From: Xanthomonas sp. NCPPB 1128
Lineage (GTDB): Bacteria > Pseudomonadota > Gammaproteobacteria > Xanthomonadales > Xanthomonadaceae
Length of the DNA: 64,000 nucleotides
Assembly: GCF_001043115.1 (NCBI RefSeq)
Contig: NZ_LFME01000003.1
Location: 62,001-126,000, forward strand
Direction of reading: 5' to 3'
Shown here in pieces: positions 55,833-64,000 of the stretch; the first letter of the stretch is position 1, and the number at the start of each line of letters is the position of its first letter. The translations under genes were made by a program, and so were the position numbers. Below the pieces are notes generated by a model. That model was not told the origin of the DNA. It saw only the letters and a program-made list of their open reading frames with translations, and searched no databases.

Positions 55833-56015
55833 TCAGTCGTGGTCGTCCTGCGCGGCCTCGCCCTGGCCGGAGCGCGGGCCGCGCTCGTGCGCCTCGCGCA
55901 GCTTCTGGTCTTCCAGGCCGGGCCGCTGCTTGGCGGTGTCGTCCTGGGCACGGTCCTGCCGGCCCTCGTGGATGCCCTGCTGCTTGCCCGACTGGGTGGT
56001 CTCGTCTTTTGCCAT
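55833..56015 (-). CDS. Small, highly charged hydrophilic protein
   Basis: A 60-residue peptide, MAKDETTQSGKQQGIHEGRQ at the start and rich in Gln, Asp, Glu, Arg and Gly, with almost no hydrophobic residues. The composition resembles intrinsically disordered stress (hydrophilin-like) proteins. ATG 56013-56015 is preferred; three codons more (to 56024) are possible. It is 84 bp upstream of cheW's end on the same strand, with no further links. I do not recognise a named family. Confidence 0.55.
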   Translation of the reverse strand: MAKDETTQSGKQQGIHEGRQDRAQDDTAKQRPGLEDQKLREAHERGPRSGQGEAAQDDHD

Positions 56016-56099
56016 GGTCTGCACCTCGCTGGGGCGGATGCCCGTTTGTCGCCACCCTAGCGAGGCCGCCGTGATGCAAGGATCACGGCGTGTCGTGCG

Positions 56100-56621
56100 T
56101 CACGCCGCCAGCGCCGGCGCGCCGGCCTCGGCGATGTCGTCGCTGCGCAGCAGCCGCGCGCGGTCGAGCAGGATCACCAGCCGATCCTCGAGCTTGCCCA
56201 TGCCCTGCAACAGATCCCGGCGGATGTCGCTGCCGAAGGCCGGCGGTGCCTCGATCTGCTGTGGTGGCAGTTCCAGCACCTCGTTGACCGCATCCACCAG
56301 CAGGCCGAAGGACTGCGTGCCGCCGCCCTCGTCGGTGGCGGCAGTGGCGATGACGATGCAGCTGCGCCGGGTGACCTCACTGGGCCCGCGGCCGAGCCGC
56401 GACTGCAGATCCACCACCGGCACCACCGCGCCACGCAGGTTGATCACCCCGCGCACGCAGGCCGGCATGGTCGGCACCGGGGTCGGCGTGCGGTACTCGA
56501 TGATCTCGTGAATGCCGGCGATGTTGAGCCCGAACAGTTCGCGATCCAGCTGGAAGGTCAGGAACTGGCAGCCACTCTGCGGCGCGTCCCCGGCCGCGGT
56601 CTCGTAGCGATCGTTGTGCAT
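56100..56621 (-). CDS. cheW: Chemotaxis coupling protein CheW
   Basis: A 173-residue CheW. The SH3-like double beta-barrel is marked by CQFLTFQLDRELFGLNIAGIHEIIEY, PTMPACVRGVINLRGAVVPVVDL and FGLLVDAVNEVLELPPQQI. It links chemoreceptors to the CheA kinase. The N-terminal extension with an extra Cys is slightly long. AGGGGAAG precedes ATG 56619-56621. It lies 11 bp after the first chemoreceptor gene, so the two are certainly co-transcribed. Confidence 0.95.
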   Translation of the reverse strand: MHNDRYETAAGDAPQSGCQFLTFQLDRELFGLNIAGIHEIIEYRTPTPVPTMPACVRGVINLRGAVVPVVDLQSRLGRGPSEVTRRSCIVIATAATDEGGGTQSFGLLVDAVNEVLELPPQQIEAPPAFGSDIRRDLLQGMGKLEDRLVILLDRARLLRSDDIAEAGAPALAA

Positions 56622-56632
56622 GATCTTCCCCT

Positions 56633-58315
56633 TCAGAAGTTGACGAACTGGCCTTCGTCCGGCGCATCCGCCAGCGCGTAGGCCGGCACCTGGCGCGCAC
56701 GCGGGCGCAAGGCCTTGCCGGCGTTGCGCAGCGGGCGCGTGGCCGCCGCCCTGGGCGCCACCGGCGCAGCACGGCGTGGCGCGGCCAGATCCTGTTCGCG
56801 GTTGAGGCGGAAGAAGCCCATCGCCTGCTGCAGCGATTCGGCCTGGGTGCTCATCTGCTCGGCGGTCGCCGCCAGCTGCTCGGAGGCCGCCGCGTTCTGC
56901 TGCGTGGCCTGGCTGAGCTGGGCCACTGCCAGGTTGATCTGGGTGACGCCGGAGGACTGCTCCTGCGAGGCCGAAGCGATCTCCTGCACCAGATCCGAGG
57001 TTTTCTTGATGCTCGGCACGATGGTACCGAGCAGGTTGCCGGCGCGATCGGCCAGGCCCACGCTGCTGGCGGCGACTTCGCCGATCTCCTGTGCCGCCAC
57101 CTGGCTGCGCTCGGCCAGCTTGCGCACTTCCGCCGCCACCACCGCGAAGCCCTTGCCGTGCTCGCCCGCGCGCGCGGCTTCGATCGCCGCGTTCAGCGCC
57201 AGCAGGTTGGTCTGGTAGGCGATGTCGTCGATGATGCCGATCTTCTGTGCGATCTGCTTCATCGCATGGGTCGAGGCCAGCACCGCTTCGCCGCCCTCCA
57301 CCGCCTCCTTGGCCGCCTGCGCCGACATGCCCTCGGTGACCTTGGCGTTGTCGGTGTTCTGCGCGATGGACGCGGTCATCTGTTCCAGCGAGGCGCTGGT
57401 CTCCTCGACGCCGGAGGCCTGCTCGGTGGCGGCCTGGCTCAGCGATTGCGCGGTGGCGCTGACTTCTTCCGAGGAGCCGGCCAGCGATTGCGCGCTGGCG
57501 TTGACCTCGCCCACCACCTCCGCCAGCCGCTCGACCATCGCCTGCAGCGCCACCATCGCGCTGGTGCTGTCGTTGGGCCGGGTCGGCACCTGCACGGTGA
57601 GATCGCCACGCGCGATCCGCGAGGCCACTTCCATCACCGTGCTCGGCTCGCCGCCGAGTTCGCTCATCAGCGAGCGCGCGATCAGGAAGCCGATCAGCGA
57701 CGCGCACAGCGCCGCAACCAGGCTGCCGACGATCAGGGTGAGGTTGGTGCGCTGCTGCAGTTGCTCGGCCTCGGCGGCACGCACGGCCAGCAGTTCGCTC
57801 TCGGCGCGGCGCACTTCGGCCATGCGGTCGCGCATCGCGTCCATGTAGGCCTTGCCCTTGGAGGCACGCACCGATGCGGCCAGCGCCTCCATCGTCGCCT
57901 GGCCGTCGTTGACGTTCTTGCGCAGCGCGATCTGCGGATGCACCGCCTGGCTGAGCCATTGCGCCTGGGTCTGCTTCAGCGCGTTCAGGCGCTCCTGCTG
58001 CTTGGGATTGTCGGCGGTCAGCTCCTGCGCCGTGCGCAGGTGGCTGTCGAAGCTGGCGACGCCGTCGCGGTAGGGCTGCAGGAACGCGTCCTCGCCGGTC
58101 AGCGAGAAGCCGCGCGTGCCGGTCTCGATGTTGATCAGGCTGCTGAGCGCGGCATCGACTTCGGCGATCACCTTGTAGGTGTGGGTGTTCCAGTAGTTGG
58201 CCTGCGACAACGCGGACACGTTGAAGTAGGCGACGCCGGCCAACGCCAGCAGGATGCACAGGACCACGGCGAAGCCACCGTAGAGTTTGGTTGCGATCTT
58301 GAGATTCTTCAGCAC
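56633..58315 (-). CDS. Methyl-accepting chemotaxis protein 1
   Basis: A 560-residue transmembrane chemoreceptor. TM1 (about 10-31, [20 protein letters not shown]), a periplasmic CHASE3-like four-helix sensor (about 32-185) with [26 protein letters not shown]2 (about 188-210), HAMP ([22 protein letters not shown]), then the signalling rod with the hairpin tip [43 protein letters not shown]. The CHASE3 motif is clear. There is no C-terminal NWETF tether; it ends GQFVNF. The ligand is unknown. It is followed by cheW. Confidence 0.95.
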   Translation of the reverse strand: MLKNLKIATKLYGGFAVVLCILLALAGVAYFNVSALSQANYWNTHTYKVIAEVDAALSSLINIETGTRGFSLTGEDAFLQPYRDGVASFDSHLRTAQELTADNPKQQERLNALKQTQAQWLSQAVHPQIALRKNVNDGQATMEALAASVRASKGKAYMDAMRDRMAEVRRAESELLAVRAAEAEQLQQRTNLTLIVGSLVAALCASLIGFLIARSLMSELGGEPSTVMEVASRIARGDLTVQVPTRPNDSTSAMVALQAMVERLAEVVGEVNASAQSLAGSSEEVSATAQSLSQAATEQASGVEETSASLEQMTASIAQNTDNAKVTEGMSAQAAKEAVEGGEAVLASTHAMKQIAQKIGIIDDIAYQTNLLALNAAIEAARAGEHGKGFAVVAAEVRKLAERSQVAAQEIGEVAASSVGLADRAGNLLGTIVPSIKKTSDLVQEIASASQEQSSGVTQINLAVAQLSQATQQNAAASEQLAATAEQMSTQAESLQQAMGFFRLNREQDLAAPRRAAPVAPRAAATRPLRNAGKALRPRARQVPAYALADAPDEGQFVNF

Positions 58316-58396
58316 GGCACTCTCCCGACATGGGGCAGTTGTGACAACGACAGCGACACGGAACTGGCGGCGCGACCGGCGCCGCCAGGGAATGGA

Positions 58397-60064
58397 TCAG
58401 GCGCGGCCCAGCAGCGCGTCGCTGCGGTCGCGATTGCCTGCGCCGGGACGGCGCGCGGCGTTGGACGGCGCACGCGTCGCCCAGCGCGAGCCGGCGGCAC
58501 GCAGCGACAGCGCCGCCTCGCCCTCATCCGGCATCTGCGCGGCGCGGCGCGTGGCGGCGGACAACTGGAAGAAGGCCATGCTGTCCTGCAACTGCACGGC
58601 CTGCGTGCTCATCGATTCGGCGGTGGCCGCCAGCTCTTCGGAGGCGGTCGCGTTCTGCTGGGTGATCTGGCTCAGTTGCACCACCGCCGCATTGATCTGG
58701 GTGACGCCGGACGACTGTTCCTGCGAGGCGGCGGCGATTTCCTGCACCAGGTCCGAGGTCTTCTTGATGCTGGGCACGATGGTTTCCAGCAGCTGACCGG
58801 CGCGTTCGGCCAGTTCCACGCTGGAGCCGGCGACCTCGCCGATCTCCTGCGCGGCCACCTGACTGCGCTCGGCCAGCTTGCGCACTTCCGCCGCCACGAC
58901 AGCAAAGCCCTTGCCGTGCTCGCCGGCACGCGCGGCCTCGATCGCCGCGTTCAAGGCCAGCAGGTTGGTCTGGTAGGCGATGTCGTCGATGATGCCGATC
59001 TTGTGTGCGATCTGCTTCATCGCCGCCACCGTGGCCACCACGGCCTCGCCGCCTTCCAGGGTCTCGCGGGCCGCCTGCGCGGCCATGCCGTCGGTGATCT
59101 TGGCGTTGTCGGTGTTCTGCGCGATCGAGGCGGTCATCTGCTCCAGCGAGGCGCTGGTCTCCTCCACGCCGGCGGCCTGCTCGGTCGAGGCCTGGCTCAA
59201 CGACTGCGCAGTGGCGCTGACTTCCTCCGACGCGCCGGCCAGGCTCTGCGCACTGGCATTGACCTCGCCGACCACCTGCTGCAGCTTGGCGACCATGCGC
59301 TGCATCGCCTGGAGCAACTGTGCGGTCTCGTCGCGGCCACGCACGTCGATCGACATGCTCAGATCGCCCTCGGACAGCGCATTGGCCACGTTGACCGCCT
59401 TGCCGATCGGCCGGGTCACGCTGCGGCTGATGAACACGCCCAGGCCCACGCCGAGCAGCACGCCGCCGATCACGATGGCCAGCATGGTGCGGGTGCTGCT
59501 GGCGTAGATCGCGTCGGTGGCATCGTTGGCCAGCGCGGCATTGGTCTCCTTGGTTTCGCTCAGCTCCGACATCAGCGCATCCAGTTCGTCGGAACTGCTG
59601 CGCACGCCCTTCGACAGTTCCGCCAGCTGCGCATTGCCTTCCGGCAGCGGCTCGCGCATCACCGAGTCGACGAACTGGCCGCGCCGCTCCAGATAGGTCT
59701 TCCACACCTGGTCGAAGCGGGCCAGCTTGGCCAGCGTGTCCGGGTCGTCGAACGAGGTCCTGGCCTTGTCCATGTGCTCGACCACCTTGGCGGTGTACTT
59801 GTCGAGGCTGGCCACATGCTTGGCGCGATCTTCCGCCGTGCTGGCCAACTGCAGGTTGGCGCGCGCACGGCCGGCGTTGATCAGATTGATGTTGGCCTCT
59901 TTCAGGTGCGACAGGCCGAGCAACTCGCGCTCGTACAGCGCCGTGGCGTAGTCATTGATCCGGCCCGAGTTGCGGATGCCGACCCAGCCGATGCATGCGC
60001 CGATCGCCGCCACGATCAGGAATGCCGCCGTCAGCCTGACCCCGATTTTCATATTGCCCAACAT
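58397..60064 (-). CDS. Methyl-accepting chemotaxis protein 2
   Basis: A 555-residue chemoreceptor. TM1 (about 9-29), a four-helix-bundle MCP sensor (about 30-188; [31 protein letters not shown]), TM2 ([20 protein letters not shown]), HAMP ([24 protein letters not shown]) and a signalling domain almost identical to MCP1 from [13 protein letters not shown] to [13 protein letters not shown]. The periplasmic domains differ, so sensing differs. ATG 60062-60064 ([15 protein letters not shown]) is preferred to the longer frame. A sigma-28 promoter lies 135 bases upstream. It is first of the MCP2-MCP1-cheW unit. Confidence 0.95.
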   Translation of the reverse strand: MLGNMKIGVRLTAAFLIVAAIGACIGWVGIRNSGRINDYATALYERELLGLSHLKEANINLINAGRARANLQLASTAEDRAKHVASLDKYTAKVVEHMDKARTSFDDPDTLAKLARFDQVWKTYLERRGQFVDSVMREPLPEGNAQLAELSKGVRSSSDELDALMSELSETKETNAALANDATDAIYASSTRTMLAIVIGGVLLGVGLGVFISRSVTRPIGKAVNVANALSEGDLSMSIDVRGRDETAQLLQAMQRMVAKLQQVVGEVNASAQSLAGASEEVSATAQSLSQASTEQAAGVEETSASLEQMTASIAQNTDNAKITDGMAAQAARETLEGGEAVVATVAAMKQIAHKIGIIDDIAYQTNLLALNAAIEAARAGEHGKGFAVVAAEVRKLAERSQVAAQEIGEVAGSSVELAERAGQLLETIVPSIKKTSDLVQEIAAASQEQSSGVTQINAAVVQLSQITQQNATASEELAATAESMSTQAVQLQDSMAFFQLSAATRRAAQMPDEGEAALSLRAAGSRWATRAPSNAARRPGAGNRDRSDALLGRA

Positions 60065-60198
60065 GGTGTACCCCGATTCTGTGTGTGTCCGGTTGCGCCA
60101 GGCAGCGCCTCCGGCCGTCTTCCGCAGTGCCTCGCGGAGTGGACACATTCGCTCCGTTGCGAGCGAGAACGCTGCGCCGCAACGTCTGTGCGTGAGGG

Positions 60199-60225
60199 CT
60201 ATCGGCGCCATTGACGGCGCCTTTA
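60199..60225 (-). promoter_or_regulatory. Sigma-28 (FliA) promoter for the MCP2-MCP1-cheW unit
   Basis: In gene orientation: TAAA (complement of 60222-60225), exactly 15 bases, GCCGATAG (complement of 60199-60206), matching the flagellar/chemotaxis consensus TAAA-N15-GCCGATAA in all but the last base. It is 135 bases upstream of the MCP2 start, in a 439-bp gap (60065-60503) with no gene. Confidence 0.78.
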
Positions 60226-60503
60226 AATCGCTTGAAAACTGCAGAATCCTGCATATCGCGCGCATTGCCTCGGCGCTGCATGAATGCGCAACAGGCGTTG
60301 CACTGCAGCACTTGGCGCGTGTGAAGACGCTTTATCGGCGCTTGTGGCGCGGATGCCGCAGTTGTTCTGCAATGGCAGATGCGCGCGGTTTTGCATCGAA
60401 AGCGAAGTGGGATGCCAACCCCTTTAATTTGTAGACAGAACGTGAAAGCAGCGCCGATATACCCGCCGGTGCCATGCGCGAGCGCGTGCATGGCCCCGTG
60501 CCT

Positions 60504-63500
60504 TCACACCATCGAAAGCGCCGCGACCGTTCGCCGTTCCGCCGCAGTGCCGCCGCGCAACAGTCGCTGCGCACGCGCGAGCTCCTCGGCATTCATGTCC
60601 TGCAGCGGCTCGAAGCGCTCGCCGACCCAGCTCGCCATCGGCACGCCATCCCGATACAGCACGCGCGCGCCTGCCACCCGCGGCACGCGCGTGCCGGGCA
60701 GCACGCTGCCGAGCAGATTGGCCGGGTCGGCGGCGGCCACGCACACCCAACTGCCGTCGCCGGGCTGGCGGCGCAGTTGCCGCAGCAGGCCGATCGCCTC
60801 CGGCAAGGCGAACTGTTCGCCGGACAGGCCGTCGATGAAGCGCCCGCCGCGGATCTCGCCGCGCGCCTCCAGGCGCTGGTAGACCCGCAGCAACTCGCGC
60901 CACGGTGGCAACCACGCCGCCTCGCGCTCGAGCAGGCGCCAGCAGACCACGCCGTAGCGGCGCAGCAGGGTCCGCGCGACGTGCTCGACCGCCTCGCTGC
61001 GCGCGGTGGGGTCGTCGGCCTCGGCGCCGGCCCGCAACAGCGTCCAGCGCCCGGCGTCCTGGATGCCGCCGTACAACGCCATGCGCGGCCGTCGCCGCGA
61101 CAGCGCCGACGGTCGCTTCGATGGCGGCACCAGCAGTGCGCGCAGGCCGGCGTAGCTGTCGCAATGGACCCGGCCAGCGGCGACCAGCTCGGCCAGCGCC
61201 GTCTCCAGTTCGGTGGACAGCAGCCGGGTGGCCTCGGCGATCTCATCGAAGAACGAAGCGCCGTGCGTGGCGAGATGGTCGGCGACCTTGCGCGCGCGCG
61301 AGCCCAGCGCATCGGCTTCCGGAGGCGGCGACAGCCGCGACCACTGTCCGGCGTTGCGCCGCGGCAGCAGCAGGATCGGCGTACTGCGCAACGTCGGCGC
61401 GGCGCCACCGGCGCCGGGGCGCAGCCGCGTCCACAGCGTGCGTCCGGCGCTGCAGGCATCGTCCAGCCAGGCCGGGCGGTAGTCGCGTACACGTGCCGGC
61501 AACAGCTCCGCCTCCCACAACGGCGCCGCGGCCTCGACACCTTCCAGTTGCGCCAGTACCCCGGCCAGCGCCTCGGCGCCCTCCACCTGGCCCTGCGCAT
61601 CCAGGTGCTGCCAACGGAACAGGAAGCGGGCGTAGTCGCGCGGCGCCACTGGCTCGATCTCGCGACGCAGGCGGCCGAGGGTGTAGCGGTGGATGCGCGC
61701 CAGCAGGTGCCGCTCGCACCATTCCTCGGCATCGGCGTCGGTGCTGAACCGCCCGCCGAGCACATAGCCGTCCTGCTGCAGCGCCAGCAACCCGGCTTGC
61801 ACCTCGCGCAGCGGCAGGTGCAGCGGCGCTGCCAGCGCCTCGGCGGTGACCGGGCCCAGGCCGGCCAAGCGCCAGCGCAGCAACTCGCGCAACGCGCTGT
61901 CGCGCTCCCAGTCGGCCACCGCGTAGCCGTCGGGCACGGCGATCACCGGCTGCGCGCTGGCCTGCGGGTACAGCGGCGCCACCGCTGCCAGCGCTTCGGC
62001 CGTTACCCACAGCGCTGCGGCGGCGCCGTCGACGCCATGCAGGCAGGTGGCGCGCGCATCGGCGGCCAGTTCGCCCAACCACTGTCGCCACTGCGGCTGC
62101 GCGGCGGCCTCGTCCGTGCTCAGCACGCCGAGCGTGAGCAGCGCCTCGTGCATCTCGTCGCGGCTGCGCGGCTGCGGCCAGGCCTCCTCGCGCACGGCGG
62201 CGATCGCCTGCGGATCCAACTGGCCCAGATCGTCGGCGCTGTCCGGATCCTGGTAGCGGCGGCTATTCACCGCCTGGGTCCGCCGCTCCTCCAGCGGGGC
62301 GTCGTCGAGAAAGGCATAGGGCCGCGCGTCCAGCGCCTCGGCCGCCAGCGGCGAGGGCGCTGTCAGTTCGCGCGCCAGCACGCGCACCTCGCCAGCCTCG
62401 ATGCCGCGCAGCAGTTGCAGCCAACCTGCGCTGTCCATCGCCTCGTCCAGGCAGTCGCGCAAGGTCTGCGCCACCAGCGGATGCTCGGGAATCTCGCGCT
62501 CGCCGACCAGGTTCTCCGCGCAGGCCACCTGGTCGGGGAACACCGTGGCCAGCAGATCCTCGGACTTCATCCGCTGCAGTTGCGGCGCGACCTTGCGGCC
62601 GCCGGTGAAGCGCGGCAATGCCAGCGCATTGGTGGCGTTCCAGCGCCAGCGCACGCCGAACAGCGGCGCGTCCAGCAGTGCCTGCACCAGCACGTCCAGC
62701 GCCGAGGCGGCGCGCAGGTAACGCGCCACCTCGTCCAGGGCGAAGCTGTGCCGGGTCGACAGCGACAGTACGATCGCATCCTCGGTCGCGGCAGCCTGCA
62801 GTTCGAAATTGAAGGTGCGGCAGAAGCGCTTGCGCAGGGCCAGGCCCCAGGCGCGGTTGATGCGGCTGCCGTAGACGCTGTGGATCACCAGCTGGGTACC
62901 GCCGGTGGCGTCGAAGAAGCGCTCCAGCACGATGCACTGCTGGGTCGGCAAGGCGCCCAGCGCCGCATGCGCGCGGCCCAGGTAATCGACGATCTGCTGC
63001 GCGGCGGCGGCATCCAGCGCCAGTGGTCCGCACAGCCACTGCAACGCCTGCGCCGCCCCGCCCTGCTCCAACGCCTGTTGGACTTCGGCACGCAGCCGCG
63101 ACACGCCCAGCGACAAGGCGTCGCTGCGCCCGGGCGCTTCGCCGATCCAGAACGGGATGTTGGGCGGCGCACCGCGCGCGTCCTCCACCCGCACCCGCCC
63201 CGCTTCCACGCGCAGGATGCGGTAGCTGGCGTTGCCGAGCTGGAACACGTCGCCGCCCAGGCTTTCCACCGCGAAATCCTCGTTGACCGTGCCGATGGTC
63301 TGCGCCTGCGGCTCCAGCACCACGCTGTAGTCGCCGGTCTCGGGGATGGTGCCGCCGGAGGTGAGCGCCGCCATCCGCGCGCCGCGGCGCTGGCGCACGC
63401 GGCGATGTACCGCATCGCGATGCAGGTAGCCGGCGCGCGGCCCCAGCCGCGTGCTGAACCCTTCGCTGAGCATGCGCAGCACCGCGTCGAACTGCGCGCG

Positions 63501-64000
63501 CGGCAATCCCGCATACGGCCAGGCGCCACGCACCAGCGCGTACAGCGCGTCCTCCTCCCACTCCTGACAGGCCACCTCGGCGACGAGCTGCTGGGCGAGC
63601 ACGTCCAGCGGCGCATCGAGCATGCGCAGCGCATCCAGTTCGCCGCGGCGCACGCAATCCAGCAGGGCCGCGCACTCGACCAGGTCGTCGCGCGATTGCG
63701 GAAACAGCCGCGCCTTCGGCGTGCCGCCCACCGCATGCCCGGAACGGCCGGCCCGCTGCAGGAACGCGGCGATCGAACGCGGCGAGCCGAGCTGGCAGAC
63801 CAGGTCGACGTCGCCGATGTCCAGGCCCAGTTCCAGCGACGCGGTGGCCACCAGCACCTGCAGTTCGCCGGCCTTGAGCCGGCGCTCGGCGAGCAGCCGG
63901 GTCTCGCGCGCCAGGCTGCCGTGATGCGCCGCCACCGCTTGCGTGCCGAGCAGCTCGCCGAGATGCCGCGCGGTGCGCTCGGCCATGCGCCGGGTGTTGA
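60504..64000 (-). CDS. Lhr-like DEAD/DEAH-box DNA repair helicase, N-terminus beyond the window
   Basis: The last 1164 codons of a large helicase; the reading frame continues off the right edge (NTRRMAERTARHLGELL), so the ATP-binding RecA-1 motifs are not seen. RecA-2 motifs are present: LQVLVATASLELGLDIGDVDLVCQLG and QRAGRSGH (motif VI). Next come the Lhr winged-helix and core region with SGGTIPETGDYSVVLE, VEDARGAPPNIPFWIGEAPGRS and VIHSVYGSRINRAWGLALRKRFC, and a long C-terminal extension with DUF-type helical repeats. The family unwinds RNA-DNA and DNA 3'-5' and is linked to DNA damage repair. It is not coupled to the chemotaxis genes. Confidence 0.9.
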   Translation of the reverse strand, partial: NTRRMAERTARHLGELLGTQAVAAHHGSLARETRLLAERRLKAGELQVLVATASLELGLDIGDVDLVCQLGSPRSIAAFLQRAGRSGHAVGGTPKARLFPQSRDDLVECAALLDCVRRGELDALRMLDAPLDVLAQQLVAEVACQEWEEDALYALVRGAWPYAGLPRAQFDAVLRMLSEGFSTRLGPRAGYLHRDAVHRRVRQRRGARMAALTSGGTIPETGDYSVVLEPQAQTIGTVNEDFAVESLGGDVFQLGNASYRILRVEAGRVRVEDARGAPPNIPFWIGEAPGRSDALSLGVSRLRAEVQQALEQGGAAQALQWLCGPLALDAAAAQQIVDYLGRAHAALGALPTQQCIVLERFFDATGGTQLVIHSVYGSRINRAWGLALRKRFCRTFNFELQAAATEDAIVLSLSTRHSFALDEVARYLRAASALDVLVQALLDAPLFGVRWRWNATNALALPRFTGGRKVAPQLQRMKSEDLLATVFPDQVACAENLVGEREIPEHPLVAQTLRDCLDEAMDSAGWLQLLRGIEAGEVRVLARELTAPSPLAAEALDARPYAFLDDAPLEERRTQAVNSRRYQDPDSADDLGQLDPQAIAAVREEAWPQPRSRDEMHEALLTLGVLSTDEAAAQPQWRQWLGELAADARATCLHGVDGAAAALWVTAEALAAVAPLYPQASAQPVIAVPDGYAVADWERDSALRELLRWRLAGLGPVTAEALAAPLHLPLREVQAGLLALQQDGYVLGGRFSTDADAEEWCERHLLARIHRYTLGRLRREIEPVAPRDYARFLFRWQHLDAQGQVEGAEALAGVLAQLEGVEAAAPLWEAELLPARVRDYRPAWLDDACSAGRTLWTRLRPGAGGAAPTLRSTPILLLPRRNAGQWSRLSPPPEADALGSRARKVADHLATHGASFFDEIAEATRLLSTELETALAELVAAGRVHCDSYAGLRALLVPPSKRPSALSRRRPRMALYGGIQDAGRWTLLRAGAEADDPTARSEAVEHVARTLLRRYGVVCWRLLEREAAWLPPWRELLRVYQRLEARGEIRGGRFIDGLSGEQFALPEAIGLLRQLRRQPGDGSWVCVAAADPANLLGSVLPGTRVPRVAGARVLYRDGVPMASWVGERFEPLQDMNAEELARAQRLLRGGTAAERRTVAALSMV

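Noticed and set aside
60332-60339. A second GCCGATAA upstream of MCP2
   Set aside because: No TAAA occurs 15 bases before it in gene orientation, unlike the site at 60199-60225.

Overview
The window is high-GC proteobacterial DNA and looks like a Xanthomonas-type gammaproteobacterium (Xanthomonadaceae). Reasons: the rsmD-coaD-lipoprotein-yfhL-ggt order, SusD-less TonB-dependent receptors paired with plant cell wall glycosidases, dispersed GGGGTTGGGGTGAGGG / TACCCTCATCCGCCCC repeats, an H-NS protein with a GRGRTPKAF-type C-terminus, and a chemotaxis cluster with a TAAA-N15-GCCGATA sigma-28 promoter. The genus is inferred; no search was run.

Layout. 1-8206: housekeeping genes (partial MBL hydrolase, ggt, yfhL, an NmrA-like reductase, a P-loop kinase, a lipoprotein, coaD, rsmD, htpG with a sigma-32-like promoter and an intrinsic terminator). 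8345-9530: a visibly AT-richer patch with two orphan minus-strand genes. 9640-28483: a delta1-pyrroline-2-carboxylate reductase-type gene, then a minus-strand carbohydrate block of two TonB-dependent receptors, a GH127/146-type beta-L-arabinofuranosidase, a GH43 enzyme, a very large GH121-like enzyme and an unassigned Tat-exported (alpha/alpha)6 glycosidase. 29753-39453: a peptidase and transport block (S9 dipeptidyl peptidase, amino-acid permease, two DUF885 peptidases, M24 Xaa-Pro peptidase). 39450-45589: a tightly overlapping trans-4-hydroxy-L-proline catabolic operon (epimerase, three-part D-hydroxyproline dehydrogenase, deaminase, 2-oxoglutarate semialdehyde dehydrogenase), divergent from a PAS-AraC regulator (45762-46469). 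46907-55641: ftsY, mutY, yggX, a DUF6491-like lipoprotein, an M48 peptidase, a formylglycine-enzyme-like lipoprotein, rnd, an H-NS-like protein and tRNA-Ala(CGC). 55833-64000: a small hydrophilic protein, cheW, two chemoreceptors and the C-terminal part of an Lhr-like helicase.

How it fits together. I read about 9.6-46.5 kb as one system for consuming plant hydroxyproline-rich glycoproteins (extensins). The receptors and arabinosidases would take up and strip Hyp-linked L-arabino-oligosaccharides. The proline-directed peptidases would cut the peptide, the permease would import the imino acid, and the operon would convert hydroxyproline to 2-oxoglutarate. Supporting this, four separate promoter regions in the glycan block carry one bipartite element (GCGTCTTG, exactly 19 bases, then RTGCGGAW). 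The TGCG-N6-CGCA palindrome that overlaps this element also occurs in the divergent hydroxyproline/AraC promoter region.

No CRISPR array, transposase or prophage gene was seen. Gene-free stretches over 300 bases are mostly dispersed repeats or the shared regulatory element.
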